From Holophagaceae bacterium (lineage in GTDB: Bacteria > Acidobacteriota > Holophagae > Holophagales > Holophagaceae): 64,000 nt of DNA. The stretch lies in NCBI GenBank assembly GCA_016720465.1, contig JADKKO010000004.1:1426001-1490000 (forward strand), in the 5' to 3' direction. Shown here piece by piece: positions 36,746-45,647 of the stretch. The notes under the pieces are model-generated. The model was not told the origin of the DNA and searched no databases. It worked only from the letters and a program-made list of their open reading frames with translations. Each line of letters begins with the position of its first letter. Position 1 is the first letter of the stretch. A program made the position numbers and the translations under genes.

Positions 36746-38092
36746 ATGACGTCCCACTGGTTTTCAGGCCCCATGCAGTCCTTGATTCCCGCCGCGGCGG
36801 AGGGGAAGCGGAGGTATTCGGAGGGCCTGGGCCTGCTGGACCGCGGGTGCTGCGTGGAGGCCGTGCAGACCCTGTCCCGGGCCTCAGAACTGCTGAAAGA
36901 CGATGCCGATGTCTGGGCCCACCTGGGCGTGGCGCTGGTGGGGATCGACCAGAGCCTGAGGGCCCGGTCCTGCCTCGAACGCAGCCTGGCCCTGTCACCC
37001 GGCCGGCCCTTTGTCTGGAACAAGCTGGGCGTGCTTCTGCTCCACGCCGGGGAAATAGACGGCGCGTTGAACGCCTTCCAGCGGGCCCTGGCGCTTCATC
37101 CAGAGTTGATGCCGGCCCGGCAAAATACCGCCTTGGCGCTCTTTGCCCTCGGGCGGGAGCGGGAGGCCGAAGCCCTGCTCCCAGCCTCGTCCGGACGGTT
37201 TGTCCTTCAGGGCCAGGCCTTGAAGGAGGCGGGGGATCTGGAGGGGGCCACCGAAGCCTTCCGGCAGGCCATCAGCCGGTTGGAGAAGGAGGGTTTTCCA
37301 GCCCCGGAAACCACCCGGAAAGCCTTCACTCAGGATCGCGCCCGCAGGGCTTTGCTGGCCGCGAAAGCCCGGCTGGACGCCGCAGGCATGGCTTTCTGCC
37401 TGCTCGCGGGAACCCTGCTGGGAGTGGTCCGTGATGGCGATCTCCTGCCCAACGACAAGGACCTGGACCTGGGCATGGCCTGGGACGTGGACCGTTCGCA
37501 TCTGGTCGAGACCCTTTGCGCCGGCGGCGAATTCACCGTGCCTTGGGTCCAGGGTTCCTTGCCTTCGGACCGCCCCTGGTATCGGAGCTTCACCCATGTG
37601 GATTCGGACTTCTCCCTGGATGTTTTTTTCTTGAAGAGAGAAGGGGAAAGCCTCCTTTGTGGATCGGACAACCGCCCTTTGCCCATTCTTTGCCGGCTGA
37701 AAGCCTTCGACCTGCGGGACTGGTGCTGGGGGGGGCAGGACTGGAAGGTCCCGGATCCGCCGGAGCAGTACCTGGCTGAAATTTACGGGCCTGGTTGGCG
37801 GGTTCCGGATGCCCACTACGATACGATCCTGTCCAATCCCGCGCGGACTCCGGAGTCCATCCCCGAGGTCCTCTGCATGAGCTATTTCAGGTTGTTCGAG
37901 GCCCTCGCCGAAGGCAGGGCCGCCCGGGCCAGAGCCTTGATCGGACAAATCCGCCTGCGCAAGGAAGACCCCTTCCTGATGGACCTCCAGGCGCGGCTCG
38001 ATACGAGGCTCGATACGAGGCTCGATACGCGGTTCGATACGCGGTTCGATACGCGTGCCCACGGCGTTCAGACTCCCGGCCAGTCCCAATGA
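36746..38092 (+). CDS. TPR protein with a LicD-like nucleotidyltransferase domain
   Basis: 448 residues. N-terminal half: TPR helices (YSEGLGLLDRGCCVEAVQTL, ARSCLERSLALSPGRPFVWN, GALNAFQRALALHPELMPAR). From ~215: LLAGTLLGVVRDGDLLPNDK followed by DLDLGM, the LicD/fukutin motif with metal-binding Asp residues, which transfers phosphocholine-like or phospho-polyol groups to glycans. Near the C-terminus a 12-base coding tandem repeat gives RLDT/RFDT five times. Start is MTSHWFSGPMQS at 36746; ATG 36773 is an alternative. The stop overlaps the next start (ATGA), so it is coupled to the cytidylyltransferase. Confidence 0.7.
   Translation: MTSHWFSGPMQSLIPAAAEGKRRYSEGLGLLDRGCCVEAVQTLSRASELLKDDADVWAHLGVALVGIDQSLRARSCLERSLALSPGRPFVWNKLGVLLLHAGEIDGALNAFQRALALHPELMPARQNTALALFALGREREAEALLPASSGRFVLQGQALKEAGDLEGATEAFRQAISRLEKEGFPAPETTRKAFTQDRARRALLAAKARLDAAGMAFCLLAGTLLGVVRDGDLLPNDKDLDLGMAWDVDRSHLVETLCAGGEFTVPWVQGSLPSDRPWYRSFTHVDSDFSLDVFFLKREGESLLCGSDNRPLPILCRLKAFDLRDWCWGGQDWKVPDPPEQYLAEIYGPGWRVPDAHYDTILSNPARTPESIPEVLCMSYFRLFEALAEGRAARARALIGQIRLRKEDPFLMDLQARLDTRLDTRLDTRFDTRFDTRAHGVQTPGQSQ
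37997..38056 (+). repeat. 12-bp coding minisatellite in the LicD-like gene
   Basis: Five head-to-tail units of CTCGATACGAGG or TTCGATACGCGG encode a repeated (L/F)DTR peptide at the protein C-terminus. Copy number is likely to vary between strains without shifting the frame. Confidence 0.85.
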
Positions 38093-38775
38093 CGGTGCGG
38101 GGGGACGTGAAAGCTTCTGCATACTCTGACCTGAGCATCCTGATCCCCGCGGCGGGTCGCGGCGATCGCCTGGGCCGGGGACCCAAGGCCTTCCTTGAAT
38201 TGGACGGCAGGCCCCTGGTGGGCTGGCTGGCCGCCAAGGCCCGGGAGGTGGGCTCCGAGGTGATCATCGCCGTGCCGCCGGAGCATCTCGAGCGGCTCGC
38301 ATCCCTTTGTCCCGGTTGCCGTGGCATCGCCGGGGGGGCCACGCGCCAGGAAACCATCGCGCTGCTGGCGCAGGCCTCCACCAAACCCTGGTTGCTGTTG
38401 CAGGATGCCGCCCGGCCCTTCGCCACCGCAGCCCTCATGCGGGCCGTGGTGGCCGCCGCGCGGGAAACGGGAGCCGCGGGGGCCTTCCTGCGGCCCGATG
38501 TCCCCGTCGCGCGGATCGAGGGCGGCATCGTCCGCGAGCATTTCCGGCCCGACCAGGTCGGCGTGTTCCAGGCGCCGCAGGCCTTCGAGCGCAGCCTGCT
38601 TTTGAGGGTCTTGGCGGAGGCCGAAGCGCAGGGCTGGTCGGAACAATCCACCGTGCAGCTCGTCCTCCGGGCGGGCCTCCTCGTGCGTGCGGTTCCAGGC
38701 GAGAAGACCAACCTCAAGCTGACCACCGAAGCAGATTGGGCAATGGCGACATCATTGAAGGAGTGGCTGGCATGA
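38089..38775 (+). CDS. ispD: IspD/TarI family cytidylyltransferase
   Basis: 228 residues, the usual size of IspD (CDP-ME synthase). Signatures: LIPAAGRGDRLGRGPKAFLELDG (CTP-binding glycine-rich loop with Arg and Lys), LLQDAARPF, VFQAPQAFERSLL and the C-terminal GEKTNLKLTTEADW. IspD makes CDP-methylerythritol in the MEP isoprenoid route; the sister group TarI makes CDP-ribitol for LicD-like transferases. Coupling by ATGA overlaps to a LicD-like gene upstream and a RuBisCO-like gene downstream leaves both options open. The symbol is by family. Confidence 0.78.
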   Translation: MTVRGDVKASAYSDLSILIPAAGRGDRLGRGPKAFLELDGRPLVGWLAAKAREVGSEVIIAVPPEHLERLASLCPGCRGIAGGATRQETIALLAQASTKPWLLLQDAARPFATAALMRAVVAAARETGAAGAFLRPDVPVARIEGGIVREHFRPDQVGVFQAPQAFERSLLLRVLAEAEAQGWSEQSTVQLVLRAGLLVRAVPGEKTNLKLTTEADWAMATSLKEWLA

Positions 38776-40025
38776 GTTCCGGAAACCTCGGTCGATCAAC
38801 CCACCCGGAGCTGTTCGCCTGGTCCCCGGATCTGGACCCGGCGGACTATCTCTCCGTGACCTACCGGGTCTCGGCGGCCTGCGATCCCCAGGTGGCCGCC
38901 GTCGGAATGGCGATGGAGCAGAGCGCGGCCACCGTGAGCATTCCAGGCTTCGTCTCGCCGGAACCCCTGAAGGGCTGGACCATCCGCGTGCGCTCCGTCC
39001 GCCGGGCGGATGTGGCTTCCGAAGGGAGGCTCCCCGGCTATTCCCTCTCCACGGAGGTCTATCCCGAGCAGGAAGCGGGGTCCGAGTCCTGCGCGACCTG
39101 GGACATCGAGCTGGCCTTCCCGCTCCGCCTCCTGACGGGACGCCCTAGCCAGGTCCTGAACATCGTGGTCGGCGAACTGCCCCGCTTGGGATTCCTCACC
39201 AGCTTCCGGCTCATCGATGCCACCTTGCCGCCTTCCTTCGGCCCCGGCCCGGCTTTTGGTGTGCAAGGCATCCAGGCGAAGCTCGGGAATCCCCGAGGCC
39301 CTTTGCTCTGCCGCTCCATGCGCCCCGGCGTGGGTCTCGACACAAGCACCATGGCCCTGCTCAACCGGGAGGTGCTGATCGGCGGTTTCCACCTGGTCAA
39401 GGATGACGAACTGGCCTGCTTCCCCGACGATGCCGCCTTCCGCGGCCACGTGCAGGCCATGCTCCGCGCGCGGGACGAGGCCCGCGACCAGAGCGGGGAG
39501 CCCAAGCTCTATATCGCGAACCTGATTTGCGAGCCCGAGGAACTGGAGCCCCGCTGGGATCTGGCCTGCGAACTCGGCGTGGACGCGGTGCTGGTGGCCC
39601 CCTTCATCCAGGGCCCGGGCCTGCTTCCCCGCCTGGCCAGGGAGGCCCGAGTCCCGATCCTGGCGCACAACACCTTCTCGGATCTGCTCACCCGGCACGG
39701 GGGCTGGGGGATTTCGGATGCCGTGCTGTGCGGCTGGCTCCGCCAGTTGGGCGCGGACTGGTTCGTGACGCCTGGCCCCTTTTCAACGGCTGACTATCCC
39801 GCCAACGCCACCCGCGAGCTCATGCAGGCGGCCACCCGCCCCCTGGCGGGAGCCAGGCCCATCATGCCCATCCTCCAGGGCGGCAAGCACCCCGCAGGCC
39901 TGGCCGACTACCTCGCCACCGTGGGATCCAGCGATTTCATGCTCATCGTCGCCAGCTGGGTCGACAGCCATCCCGATGGACTGGCCGCCGGAGCCAGGCG
40001 ATTCAGGGAGGCGGTGGACGCGTAA
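38772..40025 (+). CDS. RuBisCO-like protein (form IV type)
   Basis: 417 residues with the RuBisCO large-subunit plan. The N-terminal domain starts PADYLSVTYRVS. The barrel starts AFGVQGIQAKLGNPRGPLLC, and GGFHLVKDDE keeps the carbamylated-lysine site (K210, D212, E213). KLYIANLICEPEEL follows. The catalytic loop KPKxGL reads MRPGVGL (183-189), AHR reads AHN (H299, N300), and the loop-6 Lys and LHVGT region reads WFVTPGPF. It is therefore not a carboxylase. Known RuBisCO-like proteins act as enolases or isomerases in methionine salvage and the MTA-isoprenoid shunt, or as sugar-acid decarboxylases. The ATGA overlap with ispD makes a link to isoprenoid or sugar-phosphate chemistry plausible. Confidence 0.85.
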   Translation: MSSGNLGRSTHPELFAWSPDLDPADYLSVTYRVSAACDPQVAAVGMAMEQSAATVSIPGFVSPEPLKGWTIRVRSVRRADVASEGRLPGYSLSTEVYPEQEAGSESCATWDIELAFPLRLLTGRPSQVLNIVVGELPRLGFLTSFRLIDATLPPSFGPGPAFGVQGIQAKLGNPRGPLLCRSMRPGVGLDTSTMALLNREVLIGGFHLVKDDELACFPDDAAFRGHVQAMLRARDEARDQSGEPKLYIANLICEPEELEPRWDLACELGVDAVLVAPFIQGPGLLPRLAREARVPILAHNTFSDLLTRHGGWGISDAVLCGWLRQLGADWFVTPGPFSTADYPANATRELMQAATRPLAGARPIMPILQGGKHPAGLADYLATVGSSDFMLIVASWVDSHPDGLAAGARRFREAVDA

Positions 40026-40035
40026 AGCCGTTCCC

Positions 40036-40956
40036 ATGGAATTCCACCAGACCTTCCCTGAAGGTCCACCCGCCCAGGCTCTGAGCCATTTTCAGGGCCG
40101 GAATCCGCTCCGGCTGCTTTGCCTGTGCCTTGTCCTGGTCCTCGCTTCCTGCGACCGGCGGCGATCCGAAAAACCTATTCCGGCCCCGGCCCCATCCAGT
40201 CACGCACCTGTTAAGCCGAAGGCTGGCCCACGTTTCCGCAGCTACCGGATCACCACGACGAAGGAACTGCTGAAACTCCGGGATTCCATGGGGGCGCAAC
40301 GGTTCGATGAAGCGCTGAAGCTCAACCGCATCGACCTCCGCCACGCAAGGGAAGGGGACAACCTGGTGCTGCCTGAGTCAGCCGAAGATTGGCTCGCCCT
40401 CGCGCCCTTTCCCTCCACCTGGAAAGCGCTGGAGGACCAGCCCAAGCTGATCACGGTCTCCCTGCGCCTCCAGGCCTGGGCTGCCTACGAAGCGGGCCGG
40501 ATGGTCCGCTGGGGGCCCGTGTCCTCGGGGCGCAAAGCCAGCCCCACGTTCACCGGCCTCTACCACACCAACTGGTGCCAGAAGGAACGCCGCAGCACCT
40601 TCAACGATGAGTGGCAGTTGAAGTGGTACATCAACCTGCACAACTGGAACGGGATCTCCTTCCACCAGTACGAGCTGCCCGGCTACCCCGACAGCCACGC
40701 CTGCCTGCGCCTGGCCGCCGATGACAGCGAGTGGATCTACCGCTGGTGCCAGTCCTGGATCCTGGCGCCGGACGAACGCACGGTGCTTCGCGAAGGCACG
40801 CCCGTGGTGGTGTTCGGCGATTACGCCTGGGGCGCGCCGGGCCCCTGGAAACGGATCATGGATGAACCAGAGGCCGGTGGCTTGAAGCCAGAGGAACTCG
40901 CTCAAGCCTTCAGGATTTTCCAGGGCAAGGTGGCGCCCCTTCAAGCTATTGAATGA
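40036..40956 (+). CDS. YkuD-type L,D-transpeptidase lipoprotein
   Basis: 306 residues. Residues up to ~38 form a lipoprotein signal with lipobox LASC. The catalytic L,D-transpeptidase motif is SFHQYELPGYPDSHACLRL with C223 as nucleophile and R225; the conserved upstream His lies in SFHQY. These enzymes cross-link peptidoglycan stem peptides or attach lipoproteins to it. Eleven bases follow the RuBisCO-like gene. The end overlaps the convergent methyltransferase gene by 11 bases. Confidence 0.82.
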   Translation: MEFHQTFPEGPPAQALSHFQGRNPLRLLCLCLVLVLASCDRRRSEKPIPAPAPSSHAPVKPKAGPRFRSYRITTTKELLKLRDSMGAQRFDEALKLNRIDLRHAREGDNLVLPESAEDWLALAPFPSTWKALEDQPKLITVSLRLQAWAAYEAGRMVRWGPVSSGRKASPTFTGLYHTNWCQKERRSTFNDEWQLKWYINLHNWNGISFHQYELPGYPDSHACLRLAADDSEWIYRWCQSWILAPDERTVLREGTPVVVFGDYAWGAPGPWKRIMDEPEAGGLKPEELAQAFRIFQGKVAPLQAIE

Positions 40957-41780
40957 GCCCTGGCGGAAAGCCGCAGCCCAGGCGGAACCGGGCGATGCTG
41001 GGGTGGACGCTGCCATCGGCGCGGCGGATGATGAGCGGCGCTTCGAATCCGGGCAGCTCGGGATGGCCGCGCAGGCCCTCCGGCAGATCCGCCGCGCGGC
41101 TTCCGGCGAAAAGGCCGACGCCGTAGGGATCGCCCTGCTTGAAGATCACATCCTGCCGGTGCAGCAGCGTCATGCCCGCTTCCTGGTAGGCGGCTTCGGC
41201 GCGCTGGACCTGGTCCAGCGGAAACACGCAGGCGAAGACGCCGCCCGGCGCCAGCAGCTTCACCGCGGCTTTCGCGTAATCGCCGATGTCGCCGCGCACC
41301 TCCAGGCGCGCGGGCACGGCCTGCGGATGGTCCGCCTGCACGCGCGTGCCCACGGGCCAGTAGGGCGGTGATCCCAGCACGAGATCGAAGGGGGCGAATT
41401 CCAGCAGCGCATCCTCCCGAAGATCGCCCAGGTGGATGTGGTAGCGGTCTTCCAGCCCGTTGTAGCGCGCGCTTTTGCGCGCGAGGCGGATGCTGATCTC
41501 CTGGGCTTCCACGGTGTGGATCGTGGCGCCAGGGCAGCGCCAGGCCGCCACCATGCCCACGCTGCCGATGCCCGAACCCAGGTCCGCGATGCGCTCGGGC
41601 CTTGGGCACCATCTCGTTCCGAACCAGCCCGTCAGCAGATCATCCACGGAAAAGCGGTGCCCCTTCTCGTACTGGAACATGCGGAAATGCCCGCAAAGGT
41701 AATCCAGCGTTTCGCCGGGTTCGATAGCCACGCCGCCCGGCGGCAGGGGACCTGGCCGCGCCCAGCCCTTGTAGGTCGCT

Positions 41781-41788
<8 letters not shown>
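40946..41788 (-). CDS. tRNA1(Val) A37 N6-methyltransferase-like protein
   Basis: 280 residues from MSEATYKGWARPG. A SAM-dependent methyltransferase of the TrmN6/YfiC type: FSVDDLLTGWF, IADLGSGIGSVGMVAAWRCP, IHTVEAQEISIRLARKSARY, FDLVLGSPPYWP (the N-P-P-Y-like catalytic motif reads S-P-P-Y), and an Arg/Phe-rich end. The Asn-to-Ser change in NPPY weakens the N6-adenine call. The start overlaps the end of scpB by eight bases, so it is the last gene of a psd-scpB unit. Confidence 0.72.
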
Positions 41789-42475
<687 letters not shown>

Positions 42476-42479
<4 letters not shown>

Positions 42480-43408
42480 TCAAATGCTCCAAGCCGCTGT
42501 CCGACTTTCACGTCCCCATCCGTCCGTCCCGGCTTCCAGGCATGGGCCTTTGGCCCGGCGACGAGCAGCACCACCGTGCTTCCAAAGGCGAAACAGCCCA
42601 GATCCTGGCCCGGCTCGCAGGGCAGATCCGGCACCGGGAGCGCCCCGTCCTTGGGCAATCCACGGCCCTGCCGCCAGGCCTCGTCGATGAGCACGCCGCC
42701 CACATGGGTGGCCCCCACGAGCACCGCGGCCACTTCGAGGCCCTCATCGGCGCCGGTTCCGGAGGCGACCCAGGTGGCGCGCCGGTTGCGCTCGTAGAGG
42801 CTCGCGACATTCAGGGTGGAAGCCTCGTTCACGGGCCACAGCTCGCCCTCCACGCGGCCCACGGCGCTGACGCAGCCCCGGAAGGGCACATGGATGCGGT
42901 GGTAGTCCTTGGGCGCGAGATAGAGCGTCAGATAGTGGCCGCCTTCAAACCGCTTAGCATCCATGTCGTGCTTGAGCAGTTCGGTGATCCGGTAGGGCAG
43001 GCCCTTGGCCTGGATCGCCCTATCCTTCTCGATGCGTCCGCAGGCGATGATGCGGCCGTCCACAGGGCTGTTGACGGCTCCGGGGATGATCGGGTCCTGC
43101 GGCCGCCGGCCCGGCTTCAGGCGCCGCGTGAAGAGCGCCTGGAGGCTTTCGTAGTCCTGCAAGGGCAATTCCGCCTCCGCGAGGTCCAATCCATAGCTGT
43201 GCGCGAAATGCCCCAGCAGCGGTTGGCGCAGGAAGACCGGCAGGGTCCGGTTGGCGGCCCATCCCACCAGGGCTGACCCCATTTTTTTGGGATAGACGCG
43301 CAGCAGCCGCAGGGAAAAGGGGCCGCGCCCCGGCCCCATCACCAGCAGCAAGAAGAAGGCAGCCGCATACACCGCGGCGAGCCTGGGGGAGGGGGGCCAA
43401 AACGTCAT
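42476..43408 (-). CDS. psd: Phosphatidylserine decarboxylase
   Basis: 310 residues. N-terminal membrane segment AAVYAAAFFLLLVM, then core motifs DYESLQALFTRRLKPG, VNSPVDGRII, YLAPKDYHRIHVPFRG and FGST near the C-terminus, where S277 would become the pyruvoyl group after self-cleavage. It converts phosphatidylserine to phosphatidylethanolamine at the inner membrane. It resembles E. coli-type (long) Psd. Coupled to scpB by an ATGA overlap. Confidence 0.9.
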
Positions 43409-43459
43409 GATTCAAAGGTATCAGGAGGGCGGTTCCAGTGCTTTCAGGTGGCGGGGCAG

Positions 43460-43653
43460 GTGGATTCACTCCGCGCTACGCGCTCCGTTCCGCGGCACTG
43501 GCTGCGCACGGGCCTCCGCCTTCGGCGGACCAGCTACGAGCGCTCCCGCGCTCTCCGCTTGGCCCGACCTGCGCGCCATTGCCGTTCGAATCCCCCACTC
43601 TCCGCCAAAAAAGCCGCTTGGGACACGATCGAGATCTCGACCCACACTAGCCT
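43460..43653 (+). repeat. tRNA-Ser-end repeat, unit 1
   Basis: Starts TGGATTCACTCC, contains the core CTGGCTGCGCACGGG... CGGCGGACCAGCTACGAGCG and ACCTGCGCGCCAT, then GTTCGAATCCCCCACTCTCC-GCCA (43584-43607), an exact copy of the 24-base 3' end of tRNA-Ser on the opposite strand to the gene. A spacer with GGGACACGATC follows. Confidence 0.8.
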
Positions 43654-43847
43654 TGGGGATTCACTCCGCGCTGCGCGCGCCGTTCCGCGGCACTGGCTGC
43701 GCACGGGCCTCCGCCTTCGGCGGACCAGCTACGAGCGCTCCCGCGCTCTCCGCTTGGCCCTACCTGCGCGCCATTGCCGTTCGAATCCCCCACTCTCCGC
43801 CAAAAAGCCGCTTGGGACACGATCGGGATCTCGACCCATGCTAGCCG
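43654..43847 (+). repeat. tRNA-Ser-end repeat, unit 2
   Basis: 194-base period. Left end TGGGGATTCACTCC, same core, and tRNA-Ser 3' end copy at 43779-43802, again followed by A-run, GCCGC and GGGACACGATC. Confidence 0.8.
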
Positions 43848-43996
43848 TGGGGATTCACTCCGCGCTGCGCGCTCCGTTCCGCGGCACTGGCTGCGCACGG
43901 GCCTCCGCCTTCGGCGGACCAGCTACGAGCGCTCTCGCGCTCTCCGCTTGGCCCTACCTGCGCGCCATTGCCGTTCGAATCCCCCCCTCTCCGCCA
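43848..43996 (+). repeat. tRNA-Ser-end repeat, unit 3
   Basis: As units 1-2; the tRNA end copy (43973-43996) has one change in the acceptor arm (CCCCCCCTCT). It directly abuts the terminator and the tRNA-Ser gene. Confidence 0.8.
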
Positions 43997-44023
43997 AAAA
44001 AGCCGCCATTTGGCGGCCTTTTT
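43996..44023. terminator. Terminator beside tRNA-Ser
   Basis: A-run, GCCGCC-ATTT-GGCGGC stem, T-run. It lies directly 3' of tRNA-Ser on the minus strand and can act in both directions. Confidence 0.85.
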
Positions 44024-44112
44024 GGCGGAGAGTGGGGGATTCGAACCCCCGAAAGGCTTGCACCTTTACACGCTTTCCAGGCGTGCTCCTTAAACCACTC
44101 GGACAACTCTCC
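44023..44112 (-). tRNA. tRNA-Ser (anticodon GGA)
   Basis: 90 nt with encoded CCA and a long variable arm, as class II tRNAs have. Acceptor GGAGAGT pairs with ACTCTCC; anticodon loop CTGGAAA gives GGA; T-arm GGGGG TTCGAAT CCCCC. Confidence 0.95.
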
Positions 44113-44382
44113 AGGTCGTGGCTCCCCTTGGGCATAGGGAATATCGAAGTTAACACGGGGGCGGGGCGGGGCCAAGGAGGGGTTTTCGGAGGGACTCGGG
44201 GGGCAGGCGAGCCCAGGCCGGGTGATCCCAGTCACATCAGGCCTTGGAGGCGACTGAAAAGGTGTGAATCGGTCACAACCATCGTTCGCCCTTGGCGAAA
44301 AGACCTGATTCTGAGTCCACTGAAGGTGTATGAAACCTTCCGGACATGGGCCACCATGTCCAGCAGGCAGGATGGGGGCGCC

Positions 44383-44850
44383 ATGAAGGCCAAGTTCGAG
44401 TGGAAGAGCCAGTACGAGACGGGGATCCCCATCATCGACGAGCAGCACAAGCGCCTGTTCACGGCGCTGGACCGGATCCAGGATGCGGTCGTCCACGAAG
44501 TCGCCAAGGATGAAATCCGGGGGCTGGTCCAGACCCTGATGGAGGACACCCAGGAGCACTTCTGCACCGAAGAAGCGATCATGTCCCACCACGGCTTTCC
44601 GGACCTGCTCGCCCACATCCGCGAGCACCAACTGCTGATGGAAAAGCTCGAAGAACTGGGCCAGCGCTTCGAGGAGAACGACCATTCCATGGCCATGCTG
44701 GTCAGCACCTTCATGGGCGGTTGGCTGCGCCACCACATCAGCGAAGGGGACCTCCGCTACGTGCAATACATGAAATCCGGCCAGGCCGACACGGGTTCGG
44801 CCGATCTGCTGCTGGCCCTGTGGGACAAGGGCGCCATCACCTTCCTCTAG
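44383..44850 (+). CDS. Bacteriohemerythrin
   Basis: 155 residues, a single hemerythrin domain that binds O2 at a di-iron site. Ligands fit the pattern: IPIIDEQHKRLF (first His), HFCTEEAIMSHHGFPDLLAHIREH (Glu and His residues), WLRHHISEGD (last His and Asp). Family roles are oxygen sensing, storage or delivery in microaerobic life. Start at MKAKFEWKS; an ATG 27 bases upstream is possible. Last ordinary gene before the cassette array. Confidence 0.87.
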   Translation: MKAKFEWKSQYETGIPIIDEQHKRLFTALDRIQDAVVHEVAKDEIRGLVQTLMEDTQEHFCTEEAIMSHHGFPDLLAHIREHQLLMEKLEELGQRFEENDHSMAMLVSTFMGGWLRHHISEGDLRYVQYMKSGQADTGSADLLLALWDKGAITFL

Positions 44851-45145
44851 TCCGGTTTCCCATTCCGCTTCCGCTCCTATCCGGCACCTGGGAAGCCTCT
44901 TTCCCTCCACCCGAATCCAGCCAATCCTCTCCTCTACCTCGCCATTTGATATGAATTTGCACACGACAATGCCCAGTTCTCCAAACTGCTAGACTGAGGC
45001 CCTCACCCCTCCGTCCCCAACTCCCATCCGGAAAAATTTAGGCCGTGTTTGCTTTTCCTAACTCCACAGGATTGTCAACATTTACGTTTCCAAAAACCCG
45101 AATAGGCGTACCGCCGACCGTGTTCTCCGGTTCGCCTAATACTTA
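44851..45145. other. Gap between bacteriohemerythrin and the cassette array
   Basis: About 295 bases with no integrase gene on either strand. TCCTAAC occurs at 45056-45062, 97 bases before the GTTAGGC at 45146, but the stretch between lacks the paired arms of an attC. An attI or array promoter could lie here; I cannot identify either with confidence. Confidence 0.5.
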
Positions 45146-45152
45146 GTTAGGC
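45134..45152 (+). other. Left-edge core site of the array (attI-like or collapsed attC)
   Basis: GCCTAAT-5 bases-GTTAGGC. The right half is the standard cassette-insertion core; the left half resembles the R'' end of attC with nearly everything between deleted. First cassette gene starts 18 bases downstream. Confidence 0.45.
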
Positions 45153-45170
45153 CTCGAGGAGGAAACTCGG

Positions 45171-45425
45171 ATGTCTTTTAATACACCGCGCAGCAACAGA
45201 GTGTGGCTCTACGTCACACTGACGCTGGTTCTTCTTGCCTGTCTCTGGGCTGGGTGGCGCGACTTTGACCCGTGGACTCCTCAAGACCAAATCCGTGAGA
45301 ATATCCGGTCAAGTATTCGCTTGGTGATACAGGTTCTTGTTCAATACGTAATCCCTGGAGCCATCATCATCTTCCTCGGGAAGGAAGCCATTGCGAAATT
45401 TCGCGACAAGAAGCGCGTCTTTTGA
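45171..45425 (+). CDS. Cassette 1 gene: small two-helix membrane protein
   Basis: 84 residues, two membrane segments (WLYVTLTLVLLACLWAGW and LVQYVIPGAIIIFLG). No family recognised. A strong GAGGAGG ribosome site stands before the ATG, better than that of most cassettes, which suits a gene at the promoter-proximal edge of the array. Confidence 0.6.
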   Translation: MSFNTPRSNRVWLYVTLTLVLLACLWAGWRDFDPWTPQDQIRENIRSSIRLVIQVLVQYVIPGAIIIFLGKEAIAKFRDKKRVF

Positions 45426-45431
45426 AACGAG

Positions 45432-45453
45432 GCCTAACCTTGTTCGATAGGCT
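45432..45453 (+). other. Collapsed attC remnant
   Basis: GCCTAACC joined directly to TTGTTCGATAGGC: the two ends of an attC with about 77 inner bases missing and one change in the core (GATAGGC). It separated the cassette 1 gene from the repeated element that follows; deletion has fused them into one cassette. Confidence 0.7.
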
Positions 45454-45647
45454 TTGAGCTTTCTCATTTCTGCGGCCACGTCAGGGCCAATGTTTTGCGG
45501 CGTCCCACTGGCATCGGTCGGCAGTTGGTATTTTGGTCGTATCATGCGGCACGGCCTTCATTCTTTGCAGCGCGATCATTCGTTCTCCCACGGTCTCGCA
45601 GAAATTTCTACGAGTCGGTACATGGATCGATCAATGTTCATTCCTCG
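45454..45647. repeat. Repeated cassette element, copy a (5' part missing)
   Basis: Homologous to copies at 47156, 53888, 55863, 58541, 59297 and 63200 but lacks their first ~70 bases. On the minus strand the conserved peptide MIRPKYQLPTDAS starts at 45545 and the frame then runs through the collapsed attC. Confidence 0.75.

Noticed and set aside
38772..40025. A functional RuBisCO for CO2 fixation
   Set aside because: The KPK loop, the AHR arginine and the loop-6 lysine are all replaced, so carboxylase chemistry is not possible by known mechanisms.
43460..44112. Serial integration of an island at the tRNA-Ser 3' end
   Set aside because: Integration would leave direct copies of the tRNA end in the orientation of the gene; here the copies are inverted, units are only 194 bases and no integrase is present.
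44220..44382. A riboswitch upstream of bacteriohemerythrin
   Set aside because: AAAGGTGTGAATCGG looked faintly like a c-di-GMP riboswitch piece, but the conserved helices and tetraloop/receptor are not present.
45056..45152. A complete first attC between TCCTAAC (45056) and GTTAGGC (45146)
   Set aside because: Length is right (97 bases) but the inner arms that pair in all other sites are missing.
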